Shown: positions 38,931-46,960 of the stretch, one piece after another
Numbering within the stretch: the first letter of the stretch is position 1
Layout: each line of letters starts with the position of its first letter
Assembly: GCF_023540835.1 (NCBI RefSeq)
Contig: NZ_JALKCU010000004.1
Location: forward strand, 62,001-126,000
Reading direction: 5' to 3'
Length of the DNA stretch: 64,000 nt
Origin: Marivivens geojensis
GTDB lineage: Bacteria > Pseudomonadota > Alphaproteobacteria > Rhodobacterales > Rhodobacteraceae
Program-made: the position numbers and the translations under genes
Notes under the pieces: model-generated
What the model was told of the DNA's origin: nothing
The model's database searches: none
Seen by the model: the letters and a program-made list of their open reading frames with translations, nothing else

Positions 38931-40149
38931 AGTCCAGCGGTGGATTGGTGACGTGTTTTGGCATGATCAAAAGGGTCACCGCGGCCACTATTTTTAGTGC
39001 GCAGGGCAACACAGCGTAGAGCAGGGTGAGCCGGTCGAGGGCGATGTCAGAGTTGTCGCCTGCCGGAACAAACCCGACGACGTCCAAGGCAGGTAGAACC
39101 ATCACCGCCGCCAGAGGCAACGACAGTTTAGTTGCGAATGACCACAGTCCGAACGATTGACCAGTTGCGATCCCCGCGCGGCCCAAGAGGGATGCAAATA
39201 CGGCGGGTAAAATCACAAGTTCAGCACCGACCGCTGCGCCTGATGCGATGCAAATGATGGCGAAGGGGATCGCGTCACCAGTACCCAATAACGCCGATCC
39301 GATAAAGGCCGCCACGGACATGAGCATTGCGATTAGCAAGATGGGACGAACGCCAAAGTGACGGGCGAGGCGGCTCCAGATAGGGATGGCCAGTCCTGAT
39401 GCTGCAAAGAACAGGATGAGCAATCCGCCCGACCAATTGGGGAGCATCAGCTGGTCTTCGACAAAGAACAGGAACAGCGTCGATGTGATGGCGACGGGCA
39501 GACTGTTTACGACTGCGAGGAGAAGGAGCCAGCCACCACCCGCTGCTAATAGTTTGCGAATATCAAAGGGAGCAGGGGGTGTAGCTGGTCGATCCCATAG
39601 GTTTCTCGTCGCGAGGTATGACAGGATGATGAGCGCTGCGAGGGCCCAGCCGAAAAGTCTAAAACCATCGCTCAGCACAACTGGTCCAATGGCTGCAAAG
39701 ATGACGCCTGCGATCAATCCGACTTCGCGGTAGGTGGCGAGGCGTAGTTGGTCCTTTGGATCCGTCGACCCTGCAAGTGCCGCACTATCGCCGTATAAGA
39801 GGATCGCACCAAAGCTATAGCCAGTAAACACAAGCACTAAGGTCGCGATCAACCAGAGCCGTGCATCAATGACAGGCGTCACAGAAAATAAGAACACAAA
39901 ACCGACCGCCATCATTCCCAGCGCGATGGCTGCAAGCCTGCGACGTGGGCCGCGCCAATGGTCGATGATACGACCTAGGATTGGGTCTTGGGCAAAGTCA
40001 AAGATACGGATGCCCATCACAATCGCGCCGACCGTCGCTAGATTGAGGCCCAAGTCTACTGCGGCAAAGCGGGGCAGGTGGATGTAAATTGGCAACCCCG
40101 CCGAGGCGAGCATCATTGCGAACAGGCTGACCCGCCAATAGCCATTCAT
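38929..40149 (-). CDS. MFS transporter, MelB/GPH-like
   Basis: 406 residues with twelve predicted membrane segments. The N-terminus MASAGLPIYIHLPRFAAVDLG and the loop RIFDFAQDPILGRIIDHWRG are typical of the sugar:cation symporter-like (MFS_2) group, which includes many uncharacterised transporters. Substrate cannot be inferred. Its start overlaps the stop of the upstream chalcone-isomerase-like gene by ATGA, so the two are probably co-expressed. The C-terminal end meets the cox terminator. Confidence 0.85.
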   Translation of the reverse strand: MNGYWRVSLFAMMLASAGLPIYIHLPRFAAVDLGLNLATVGAIVMGIRIFDFAQDPILGRIIDHWRGPRRRLAAIALGMMAVGFVFLFSVTPVIDARLWLIATLVLVFTGYSFGAILLYGDSAALAGSTDPKDQLRLATYREVGLIAGVIFAAIGPVVLSDGFRLFGWALAALIILSYLATRNLWDRPATPPAPFDIRKLLAAGGGWLLLLAVVNSLPVAITSTLFLFFVEDQLMLPNWSGGLLILFFAASGLAIPIWSRLARHFGVRPILLIAMLMSVAAFIGSALLGTGDAIPFAIICIASGAAVGAELVILPAVFASLLGRAGIATGQSFGLWSFATKLSLPLAAVMVLPALDVVGFVPAGDNSDIALDRLTLLYAVLPCALKIVAAVTLLIMPKHVTNPPLD

Positions 40150-40652
40150 AGTCCACGTAGCTTTCTCGACAGAGAGGTGAACCGACTGTCATCTGACAGC
40201 CAAATAGAGAGGAACCGTTTACGAATATCGGGATATGTCACGGTGCAGGTTTGGGTGCCGTTGCGCCAGAGATCAATCTGATCAGTGGAGTTGCCAACGG
40301 CAATGTAGTTGTCGCCGTCCTCCACAGCGTAAAAACAGGTCGACAAAAGCGAAATAACAGTCGGAATATCGTTCGTGTCGCCTTCGATCCGACGGATTTC
40401 TGCTTCGGTTCCTCGGAGCAAATCTTGTGCGGAAAACCCTCGTTTGTAATCCAATTCTAGGGCCATTGGTGACGCCCAATCAAACGGGGCGCCATTTGGT
40501 GTGTAAAGCCGTGCATCATAGGCCGTTATACCGATCGCACCGAGACTTGCTTCGCCAATCACCACCGGATCGGCTAGTCCAGCGATCTGAACCCGTTCAC
40601 GGGCAAAGGCGGGTCCTGCTATTAGGATGAGGGCTATGAAAATGCGGAACAT
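40146..40652 (-). CDS. Exported chalcone-isomerase-like protein
   Basis: 168 residues with a short signal peptide (MFRIFIALILIAGPAFA). The mature part resembles the bacterial chalcone isomerase-like domain family: GIGITAYDARLYTPNG-type sequence (SLGAIGITAYDARLYTPNG), ALELDYKRGFSAQDLL, and a C-terminal IRKRFLSIWLSDDSRFTSL segment. The domain is named by fold; flavonoid activity is not implied. Two cysteines (STCFYA and QTCTV) may form a disulfide. It is coupled by overlap to the MFS gene, which suggests a shared envelope or transport role. Confidence 0.8.
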   Translation of the reverse strand: MFRIFIALILIAGPAFARERVQIAGLADPVVIGEASLGAIGITAYDARLYTPNGAPFDWASPMALELDYKRGFSAQDLLRGTEAEIRRIEGDTNDIPTVISLLSTCFYAVEDGDNYIAVGNSTDQIDLWRNGTQTCTVTYPDIRKRFLSIWLSDDSRFTSLSRKLRGL

Positions 40653-40724
40653 GCGCGTTTATAACTCTGTGATCAACCAATGCGGGTCACAGATAGGGCG
40701 TTGGCTCAGCCAGAAAAGGTCTGA

Positions 40725-41513
40725 TCAGTAGGTTTTGACGGGTGCTGCTATCTGGCCAGTAGCCGCTGTCAAATTTCTACGCGCACTTTCCACGAGCATC
40801 GCCACGTCGAATATGCCTGCAACCATGCGGTAGCCAAGCTGATCAAGCTCTTTCCAATCTCGTCCCGCGCTGCGCACCGTTGCCAGCGGCATGACGCGAC
40901 GTTTGGCTGCGGCTTCGACTTTAGTGATTAGTTCGAGAACTTCAGGATGATCTAGGTGTTCAAGGTGCCCTGCGGACGCAGCAAGATCGTTTGGGCCGAT
41001 GAAAATCATATCGACACCCTCTACAGCCATAATGTCGTCAATTTGATCTACGGCTTCTATATGTTCGCACTGGATGATGATTGTGATCTCATTGAAAGAG
41101 TCCACGAGGCCATAGTCTGGCCGTGCGCCCCAGTTTGATCCGCGCACAATTGACGCCGCATATCCACGATGGCCTTTGAGCGGGTAGTAAAACGCAGATA
41201 CGATCTGTTCGGCTTCTGCACGTGTGTTCACCATCGGGACGATAAAATTGCGAAACCCGCGGTCCAAGGCCCGTTTGATCAAGGTATCGTTGCCGTCGGG
41301 AAGCCGTAGGATTGCAGTGCCGCCGCAAGCCTCTACAGCGCGAGCAACATTGACCCAATCTTCGAGTTCGCCGCGACCATGTTCGCCGTCGATGATGATC
41401 GTGTCCCATCCGTGGGTCACGAGGATTTCGGCAATGTCGGGGCTGCCCAATTCGACCCAAGCGGCGGGGATCATTGCGGGCGTTTTTAGCCGCTGTTTGA
41501 AAGACGAGGTCAT
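40725..41513 (-). CDS. HpcH/HpaI-family 2-oxo acid aldolase
   Basis: 262 residues, a class II pyruvate aldolase of the HpcH/HpaI/GarL/RhmA superfamily. The key segments are IIIDGEHGRGELEDW (catalytic His), RLPDGNDTLIKRALDRG (the Arg binds pyruvate carboxylate), the metal-binding Glu in IIIQCEHIEAVDQID and Asp in MIFIGPNDLAASAG. Such enzymes cleave 2-keto-3-deoxy sugar acids or 4-hydroxy-2-oxo acids to pyruvate and an aldehyde. It stands alone, 70 bases from its neighbours, and the specific substrate is unknown. GGAGA precedes the ATG. Confidence 0.88.
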   Translation of the reverse strand: MTSSFKQRLKTPAMIPAAWVELGSPDIAEILVTHGWDTIIIDGEHGRGELEDWVNVARAVEACGGTAILRLPDGNDTLIKRALDRGFRNFIVPMVNTRAEAEQIVSAFYYPLKGHRGYAASIVRGSNWGARPDYGLVDSFNEITIIIQCEHIEAVDQIDDIMAVEGVDMIFIGPNDLAASAGHLEHLDHPEVLELITKVEAAAKRRVMPLATVRSAGRDWKELDQLGYRMVAGIFDVAMLVESARRNLTAATGQIAAPVKTY

Positions 41514-41706
41514 GGGGCATCTCCAGTCTAGGAATCTGGTGAACGGTATGACGCCGTTTGTGCTTTGTCCATTTGACCCTTCGTAAAATGGCTGATCGCA
41601 GTCGTCGGGCGCGACGGCCTGTCACAGATTTGGCGAGGGGCCTAGACTTGGCCGACTAGGGACACCAACATGGCGCAAATTTTGACAGATGAGAAAAGGA
41701 CACCTC

Positions 41707-42861
41707 ATGGACCCGATCGTGATCGTTAGTATGGCCCGTACACCTATGGGTGGCTTTATGGGCAGCTTGTCCAAAATCGCGGCACCAGACCTAGGTGCGA
41801 GTGCCATTGCTGCCGCTGTTGCCCGCGCAGGCATTGGTGTTGATAAGGTCGATCAGGTTATCATGGGGAACGTTTTGCCTGCAGGCTTGGGTCAAGCGCC
41901 GGCGCGTCAGGCATCGATGGGTGCTGGCCTTCCGTTGGATGTGCGCTGTCAAACCGTGGGCAAGGTCTGTGGTTCTGGTATGCAGGCGATCATGAATGCC
42001 CATGACATGATCAAGGCTGGGTCGTCCGATGTCGTCGTCGCTGGCGGCATGGAGAGTATGTCAGGCGCGCCTTATCTGCTCGAAAAAGCGCGGACTGGAT
42101 ACCGCGCGGGCCATGGCAAAGTTATGGATCACATGTTCTTAGACGGGCTGGAAGATGCCTATGACAAAGGTCGCGCGATGGGTACCTTTGCAGAAGAATG
42201 TGCCGACACCTATGGGTTCACGCGTGAAGAGCAGGACGCTTACGCGCTTCGGTCTTTGGATCGCGCAAAGACTGCGATTGAAACGGGTGCGTTTGACGGT
42301 GAGATCGTCGCGGTCGGTGATGTGACGACAGATGAACAACCCGGTCGTGCCCGCCCTGAAAAAATCCCGACGTTAAAACCTGCATTCCGTGAAGGCGGCA
42401 CTGTGACTGCGGCGAACTCTTCGTCAATTTCGGACGGTGCTGCTGCGTTGGTTCTGACGCGCAAATCGCAGGCCGAGGCGATGGGCCTTACGCCGATCGC
42501 GGTTATCCATGGACACGCGGGCCATGCTCAAGCACCATCATTGTTCACCACTGCGCCGATCCCTGCGATGCAGAAGGTTCTAGCCAAGGTTGGCTGGACC
42601 GTGGACGACGTTGACCTTTTTGAAATCAACGAAGCTTTTGCCGTTGTTGCGATGGCTGCCATTCGTGATCTCGGCCTTGATGATTCAAAGGTGAATGTGA
42701 ATGGTGGGGCCTGTGCCTTGGGACACCCGATCGGCTGTTCTGGCGCACGTATCGTTGTGACGCTTATTGCGGCACTTCAAGCGCGCGGTTTGAAAAAAGG
42801 CGTGGCGTCTCTGTGTATCGGTGGCGGTGAGGCAACTGCGCTGGCTGTTGAGCTACTCTAA
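41707..42861 (+). CDS. Acetyl-CoA C-acetyltransferase (thiolase)
   Basis: 384 residues from the ATG at 41707 (AAAAGGA ahead); an ATG at 41689 would add six residues. The nucleophilic Cys lies in VGKVCGSGMQAIMNA (about residue 89), the catalytic His in EINEAFAVVAMAA and the second Cys/His in GGACALGHPIGCSGARI at the C-terminus. It either condenses two acetyl-CoA or thiolyses 3-ketoacyl-CoA. No other fatty acid or polyhydroxybutyrate genes are adjacent, so direction is open. A terminator follows. Confidence 0.94.
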   Translation: MDPIVIVSMARTPMGGFMGSLSKIAAPDLGASAIAAAVARAGIGVDKVDQVIMGNVLPAGLGQAPARQASMGAGLPLDVRCQTVGKVCGSGMQAIMNAHDMIKAGSSDVVVAGGMESMSGAPYLLEKARTGYRAGHGKVMDHMFLDGLEDAYDKGRAMGTFAEECADTYGFTREEQDAYALRSLDRAKTAIETGAFDGEIVAVGDVTTDEQPGRARPEKIPTLKPAFREGGTVTAANSSSISDGAAALVLTRKSQAEAMGLTPIAVIHGHAGHAQAPSLFTTAPIPAMQKVLAKVGWTVDDVDLFEINEAFAVVAMAAIRDLGLDDSKVNVNGGACALGHPIGCSGARIVVTLIAALQARGLKKGVASLCIGGGEATALAVELL

Positions 42862-42880
42862 ATCCAGAAGCCGTATAAAA

Positions 42881-42912
42881 GGGGCCGCAGTTCATTGTGG
42901 CCCCAATTTTTT
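42881..42912 (+). terminator. Intrinsic terminator after the thiolase gene
   Basis: Stem GGGGCCGCA / TGTGGCCCC (one G-T pair) with a GTTCAT-type loop, followed by AATTTTTT. It begins about 20 bases after the thiolase stop. Confidence 0.9.
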
Positions 42913-42959
42913 AAACGACAAAGCCTTTGATCCGCCTGCGGCGGGAAGAGAGTTGGCGT

Positions 42960-42984
42960 TGTCCAAAAGCTAACCTTTTGGACA
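42960..42984. promoter_or_regulatory. 25-bp perfect inverted repeat upstream of the SQR-like gene
   Basis: TGTCCAAAAG at 42960-42969 is the exact reverse complement of CTTTTGGACA at 42975-42984, with CTAAC between. It lies about 100 bp before the flavoprotein start and well beyond the thiolase terminator, so it fits an operator. The regulator is unknown. Confidence 0.55.
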
Positions 42985-43085
42985 TCACTCAAGATGACTC
43001 AAATCAAATTAGTTTTTCGAGATGTATTATATCCTCTTGCCCGAACCCTCGCTCGTAGAGGTCAAGTTCGGTCGGGAGGCATACA

Positions 43086-44561
43086 TTGAAACGTGTTTTA
43101 ATTCTTGGCGCAGGCGTGTCGGGTCATACGGCTGCGAGTTACATCAAGAAATGGGCGGGCCGAAAGGCTGAGGTCATCGTGATGACCCCCAATAGCAAGT
43201 GGAATTGGATCCCGTCGAACATTTGGGTCGGTGTCGACATGATGACCACTGATGATGTGACCTTTGACCTTGCTCCAGTCTATGAAAAGGCGGGCATCAC
43301 CTTTGTTCAGGCGCTTGCCCAAGAGGTTTTCCCAGAAGGTAGCGCTGACCATGAAAAACCATTTGTTCGCGGTATGCGGACTGGTGATCCCACAGGCGAA
43401 ATGGTCGAGGTTGAATATGATTACCTGATCAACGCCACTGGTCCGAAATTGAACTTTGGTGCGACGGAGGGGCTGGGTAATGGATCGGAACTTGGTTCGC
43501 ACACAGTATCTGTTTGTACGGCTGCTCATGCGGAACATGCTGCAAAAGAGTTAAAGACCCAAATCGAGAAGGCCAAACAGATGAACGCGGCGGACGAAAA
43601 GCTGCGCGTCCTCATCGGAACGGGAAATGCGACATGCACCTGTCAGGGTGCAGCGTGGGAATACATCAACAACGTCGATTTTGTTCTCAGAGAAGCTGGC
43701 GTTCGGGACCGTTTCGACCTCACGTGGATTTCCAATGAACAGGTTTTGGGTGACTTCGGTATGGGCACCGTGGCCCTTAAATCGAGCGGTCACTACGTAT
43801 CGTCTAAGACCTTTGCAGAGAGCCTCTTTGTTGAAAAGGACATCAATTGGATCACCCAAGCTGGCGTCAATAAAATCGAAGAGGGTGTCGCGCATTACGA
43901 GACGTTAGCTGGTGAATTCGGTCAGGAAAAGTTTGATTTTGCGATGCTAATTCCACCGTTTAGCGGTGTGCCGTTGAAAGCCTACGACAAATCGGGCGCT
44001 GATATCTCGGATGATATTTTTGCCAAAAACGGCTTCATGAAAGTGGATGCGGATTACACGCAAAAATCCTATGAAGAATGGAGTTCAGACGATTGGCCAA
44101 AAACCTATCAGTCACCAAAATACGATAATATGTGGGCGATTGGTATCGCGTTCGCGCCGCCTCATTTTATCAGCAAACCGATGCATTCACCGAACGGGAC
44201 GTTGATCGCTCCAGCTCCGCCGCGGACAGGTCAACCTTCGGGAACGATGGCTCATGCTGTTGCCAAAACGGTCGTTGATCGGATCAAGGGACGCAAATCC
44301 CCAGCACACGAAGCGCCAATGAGTAGAATGGGTGCAGCCTGTGTGGCCAGTACGGGCAAGAGCTTGCTGAAGGGTTCTGCTGCGACGATCTGTGTCTATC
44401 CGGTTGTGCCGGATTTCAAAGAGTATCCCCAAACAGGACGAGACGAAAACCTGACCTTTGGCGAGATTGGCCTCGCTGGTCACTGGCTCAAGCACCTCTT
44501 GCACTATCTGTTCATCTATAAAGCCAAAATGAAGGCATTTTGGTCGTTCATCCCAGATTGA
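43086..44561 (+). CDS. Sulfide:quinone oxidoreductase-like flavoprotein
   Basis: 491 residues starting with TTG at 43086, supported by GGGAGG eight bases ahead. The FAD-binding motif VLILGAGVSGHTAASYIKKW opens it, and NATGPKLNFG closes the first FAD half. Cysteines occur in GNATCTCQGAAWEY (about residues 180-190) and GAACVASTGKSL (about 420), positions compatible with the redox Cys pair of SQR. The C-terminus (HWLKHLLHYLFIYKAKMKAFW) is amphipathic, as expected for a monotopic membrane enzyme. It would oxidise sulfide or another reduced sulfur species, with electrons to quinone. A non-sulfide FAD oxidoreductase is possible. A small gene follows nine bases downstream. Confidence 0.75.
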   Translation: MKRVLILGAGVSGHTAASYIKKWAGRKAEVIVMTPNSKWNWIPSNIWVGVDMMTTDDVTFDLAPVYEKAGITFVQALAQEVFPEGSADHEKPFVRGMRTGDPTGEMVEVEYDYLINATGPKLNFGATEGLGNGSELGSHTVSVCTAAHAEHAAKELKTQIEKAKQMNAADEKLRVLIGTGNATCTCQGAAWEYINNVDFVLREAGVRDRFDLTWISNEQVLGDFGMGTVALKSSGHYVSSKTFAESLFVEKDINWITQAGVNKIEEGVAHYETLAGEFGQEKFDFAMLIPPFSGVPLKAYDKSGADISDDIFAKNGFMKVDADYTQKSYEEWSSDDWPKTYQSPKYDNMWAIGIAFAPPHFISKPMHSPNGTLIAPAPPRTGQPSGTMAHAVAKTVVDRIKGRKSPAHEAPMSRMGAACVASTGKSLLKGSAATICVYPVVPDFKEYPQTGRDENLTFGEIGLAGHWLKHLLHYLFIYKAKMKAFWSFIPD

Positions 44562-44570
44562 GGAATTGTC

Positions 44571-44729
44571 ATGTCACAACAGAAACCTACTGGCTTTGAT
44601 GAACGGAACTTTGTGCCTCGTCCGACGCGGTTTACAGTGTTCTTGCGGAATTTTCTGCCGTTCCAAATTGTTCGGTTCCTCATCTTGAATATCAAGATTT
44701 TGCGGACGGTTGGTGTCGGTAAAAAGTGA
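44571..44729 (+). CDS. 52-residue basic amphipathic protein linked to the SQR-like gene
   Basis: An ATG at 44571, nine bases after the flavoprotein stop and with GAGGAA ahead, opens a 52-codon frame ending with TGA at 44729. The protein begins polar (QQKPTGFDERNFVPRPTR) and continues with a hydrophobic helix FTVFLRNFLPFQIVRFLILN and a basic end ILRTVGVGKK. It may be a membrane-peripheral partner of the flavoprotein. I do not recognise the family. The amphipathic, Arg/Lys-rich design and tight spacing argue that it is real. Confidence 0.6.
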   Translation: MSQQKPTGFDERNFVPRPTRFTVFLRNFLPFQIVRFLILNIKILRTVGVGKK

Positions 44730-44779
44730 GAGAAATATCGTCCAAATAAACTGCCTTGAGCCGTGGTAGCGGACTGGCT

Positions 44780-44798
44780 AGGGTTTTGACAAAACCCT
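44780..44798 (+). promoter_or_regulatory. Small perfect hairpin ahead of the agmatinase-family gene
   Basis: AGGGTTTT / AAAACCCT with a GAC loop, ending three bases before the GGAGG ribosome-binding site of the downstream gene. No T-run follows, so it is not a typical terminator; it could influence translation. Not matched to a known riboswitch. Confidence 0.4.
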
Positions 44799-44809
44799 CA
44801 GGAGGCAGC

Positions 44810-45760
44810 GTGGACCATAAATATAATCAGCCCCTTGGTGGGAATGAGGTTCCTCGTTTCGGCGGCCCAGTCACAATGATGCGGTTGCCTGCGTGCGACG
44901 ATGCAAGCGGGCTAGACGCCTGTTTCGTAGGCATTCCGATGGATATTGGCGCGTCCAATCGATCCGGTACGCGGTTTGGTCCCCGTCAAATCCGTGCAGA
45001 GTCAAGCATGTTGCGCCCTTACAATATGGCAACGGGTGCGGCACCGTTTGATCACATGCAGGTGGGCGACATTGGTGATGTGCCCATCAATACATTTGAC
45101 CTCAAAGATACTGTCGCGCGTATCGCGACGTTTTATCGGGATTTGCTGCAACATGATGTGGTCCCGCTGACCATGGGTGGCGACCACACGCTGACATATC
45201 CTGTCCTTCAGGCTATCGCTGAAAAACATGGTCCTGTCGCTCTGATCCACATTGATGCGCATGCCGACATTAATGATGAGATGTTCGGCGAAAAAATTGC
45301 CCATGGGACGCCCTTCCGCCGCGCGTTTGAAGAAGGGTTGTTGAACAACGAAAAGGTCTATCAGATCGGTTTGAGGGGTACGGGCTATGCTGCTGACGAT
45401 TTTGATTGGTCGCGTCGGCAGGGCTGGACCGTTGTTCAGGCCGAAGAATGTTGGGGGCAGTCTCTTAAACCGCTGATTAACCGTATTCGTAAAGAGATCG
45501 GCGATACGCCGACCTATATCACTTATGATATCGATAGCCTCGACCCAGCTTTTGCGCCAGGCACGGGGACAGTTGAAATCGGGGGCCTAACGACATGGCA
45601 GGCACTGGAACTGATCCGCGGCTGTGCGGGACTGAATGTTGTTGGTGGTGACCTCGTTGAGGTGTCCCCGCCCTATGATCCTAGTGGAAATACGGCGCTG
45701 ATTGGGGCAAACCTTATGTACGAAATGCTTTGTATTTTGCCAAAGTGCCAACGCGCCTAA
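44810..45760 (+). CDS. speB: Agmatinase/ureohydrolase-family amidinohydrolase
   Basis: 316 residues from a GTG at 44810, nine bases after GGAGG; upstream ATG at 44756 lacks a ribosome-binding site. Metal-binding motifs of the arginase superfamily are complete: MGGDHTLTYP (His), LIHIDAHADIND (Asp-x-His-x-Asp) and YDIDSLDPAFAPGTGT (Asp-x-Asp). PMDIGASNRSGTRFGP is the usual N-terminal signature of the agmatinase subgroup. The enzyme hydrolyses a guanidino compound to urea and an amine. Agmatine, guanidinobutyrate and related compounds are all possible. It converges with the first LacI regulator of the inositol cluster. Confidence 0.88.
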   Translation: MDHKYNQPLGGNEVPRFGGPVTMMRLPACDDASGLDACFVGIPMDIGASNRSGTRFGPRQIRAESSMLRPYNMATGAAPFDHMQVGDIGDVPINTFDLKDTVARIATFYRDLLQHDVVPLTMGGDHTLTYPVLQAIAEKHGPVALIHIDAHADINDEMFGEKIAHGTPFRRAFEEGLLNNEKVYQIGLRGTGYAADDFDWSRRQGWTVVQAEECWGQSLKPLINRIRKEIGDTPTYITYDIDSLDPAFAPGTGTVEIGGLTTWQALELIRGCAGLNVVGGDLVEVSPPYDPSGNTALIGANLMYEMLCILPKCQRA

Positions 45761-45803
45761 GGATGATGGGGCATTCTGGAAATCCCAGTGTTGGTTTTGG
45801 GGA

Positions 45804-46838
45804 TCAAACGGACTCTGGCAAATATAGCAAAGGCTCCAATATCTGTGGACCCGTCGGAAGGTTTGGTTCTCCAAGCACAGCTTTGATCATGTGATCGACC
45901 AAGTTGCGGCACAGCGTTTCAAGTGGCGTCGAGATTACCATCGTCATGTATCCGTCGCTTAGTGCAGCGCGTCGATCATCGGTGAGTTCGTTCCCGACGA
46001 GTGCGATTTTTCCTGCAGGACGGCTTTCACGAAGTGCGGCAATAGCGCCCTCAATGCCTCCGCCTGCGACGTAGATGCCGCGCAGGTCGGCATGGCGCGA
46101 CAAAAGATCGAGCGTTGCCTCATAGGTGATCTGTCGCGTGTCGAGGTTTACAAAGGGGTCCAAGACATGGAGGTCAGGCGCATTGTCGCGGAAGTAGCTG
46201 ACAAACCCAGTTTCACGAAGAATGTGCCCATGCCATCGACTGCCGCCCACAAAAACGGCGACCTTGCCTGATTGGCGAATTTTAGTGGTAAGCATCCAAG
46301 CGGCGAGGCGACCCACCCTCATGTTATCCATTCCATAGTAGGCGCGGCGCGAGGGTTCGGCAAAGTCGTTGAGGATGGAAAAGAACGGGATACCTTTGGC
46401 GGCAGCTTCCGCGACGGTGCGGGTAACCTGGGGGTGGTTTAGGGCTGCTCCGGCGACGGCGTCGCATTGTTCGGAAAGGCCTTTGATCGCAGAACAAAAA
46501 TCCTCGGGCGTGGTGGCGCGCACAAAGGTGATTTTTGCCTTGCCGAGAATGTCTCTACGGGCCGTGACAGCGGCTTCGATCTCGCGGGCCAGGTTCTGGT
46601 AGAAAGGTTGTTTTTCTTTCGAAAGGACAAAGCCAAACGTCATGGCAGGAAGGCTTCGCTTATCCCGCGCGGTGATGAAGCCAAGGGCATGATAACCGAG
46701 CTTCTCTGCAGCTTCGGCAACCCGTCGTGCGGTATCGTCCCGCACTGGTGCGCGGTTGTTCAGAACACGGTCGACGGTTGCGATGCCGACGCCTGCGGCG
46801 GTTGCGATGTCGGCTAAGGTTGGGCGGCGTTTCGACAT
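45804..46838 (-). CDS. LacI-family regulator 1 of the inositol cluster
   Basis: 344 residues. The helix-turn-helix is TLADIATAAGVGIATVDRVL (residues about 6-25) with VDR in place of the more common VSR, followed by the hinge helix and a periplasmic-binding-protein-like ligand domain ending in YVAGGGIEGAIAALRES. It is transcribed divergently from the mocD-like gene and ends toward the ureohydrolase. It is a clear paralogue of the regulator at 49277-50308, the two sharing long aligned stretches such as YVAGGG-EGAIAA and VTYEATLDL. A perfect palindrome lies just upstream of its start, so it probably autoregulates and represses the mocD-mocE unit. Confidence 0.9.
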   Translation of the reverse strand: MSKRRPTLADIATAAGVGIATVDRVLNNRAPVRDDTARRVAEAAEKLGYHALGFITARDKRSLPAMTFGFVLSKEKQPFYQNLAREIEAAVTARRDILGKAKITFVRATTPEDFCSAIKGLSEQCDAVAGAALNHPQVTRTVAEAAAKGIPFFSILNDFAEPSRRAYYGMDNMRVGRLAAWMLTTKIRQSGKVAVFVGGSRWHGHILRETGFVSYFRDNAPDLHVLDPFVNLDTRQITYEATLDLLSRHADLRGIYVAGGGIEGAIAALRESRPAGKIALVGNELTDDRRAALSDGYMTMVISTPLETLCRNLVDHMIKAVLGEPNLPTGPQILEPLLYLPESV

Positions 46839-46842
46839 GATA

Positions 46843-46893
46843 AAAACCTATCAAATTAGAGGCCATATTTGATAGGTTTTGATAGATAATCAA
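46843..46893. promoter_or_regulatory. Candidate operators of LacI regulator 1
   Basis: AAAACCTATCAAAT (46843-46856) is the exact reverse complement of ATTTGATAGGTTTT (46867-46880), a 14-bp inverted repeat with 10 bp between. A second shorter inverted repeat TTGAT-agata-ATCAA overlaps its end (46879-46893). They sit in the 122-bp divergent region between the regulator and the mocD-like gene. Confidence 0.7.
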
Positions 46894-46960
46894 TGTTGAA
46901 AACTTAGAATATCGAAATTCATCGCGTAGCGTTCCCGACATGAGCCCAAGGGAGGTCTGA

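Noticed and set aside
42993-43088. A 31-codon ATG frame in the gap before the SQR-like gene
   Set aside because: It has no ribosome-binding site and overlaps the promoter and start of the flavoprotein gene.
44780-44798. Guanidine riboswitch upstream of the amidinohydrolase
   Set aside because: Only one short hairpin is present and its loop does not fit the guanidine-II or other guanidine classes.
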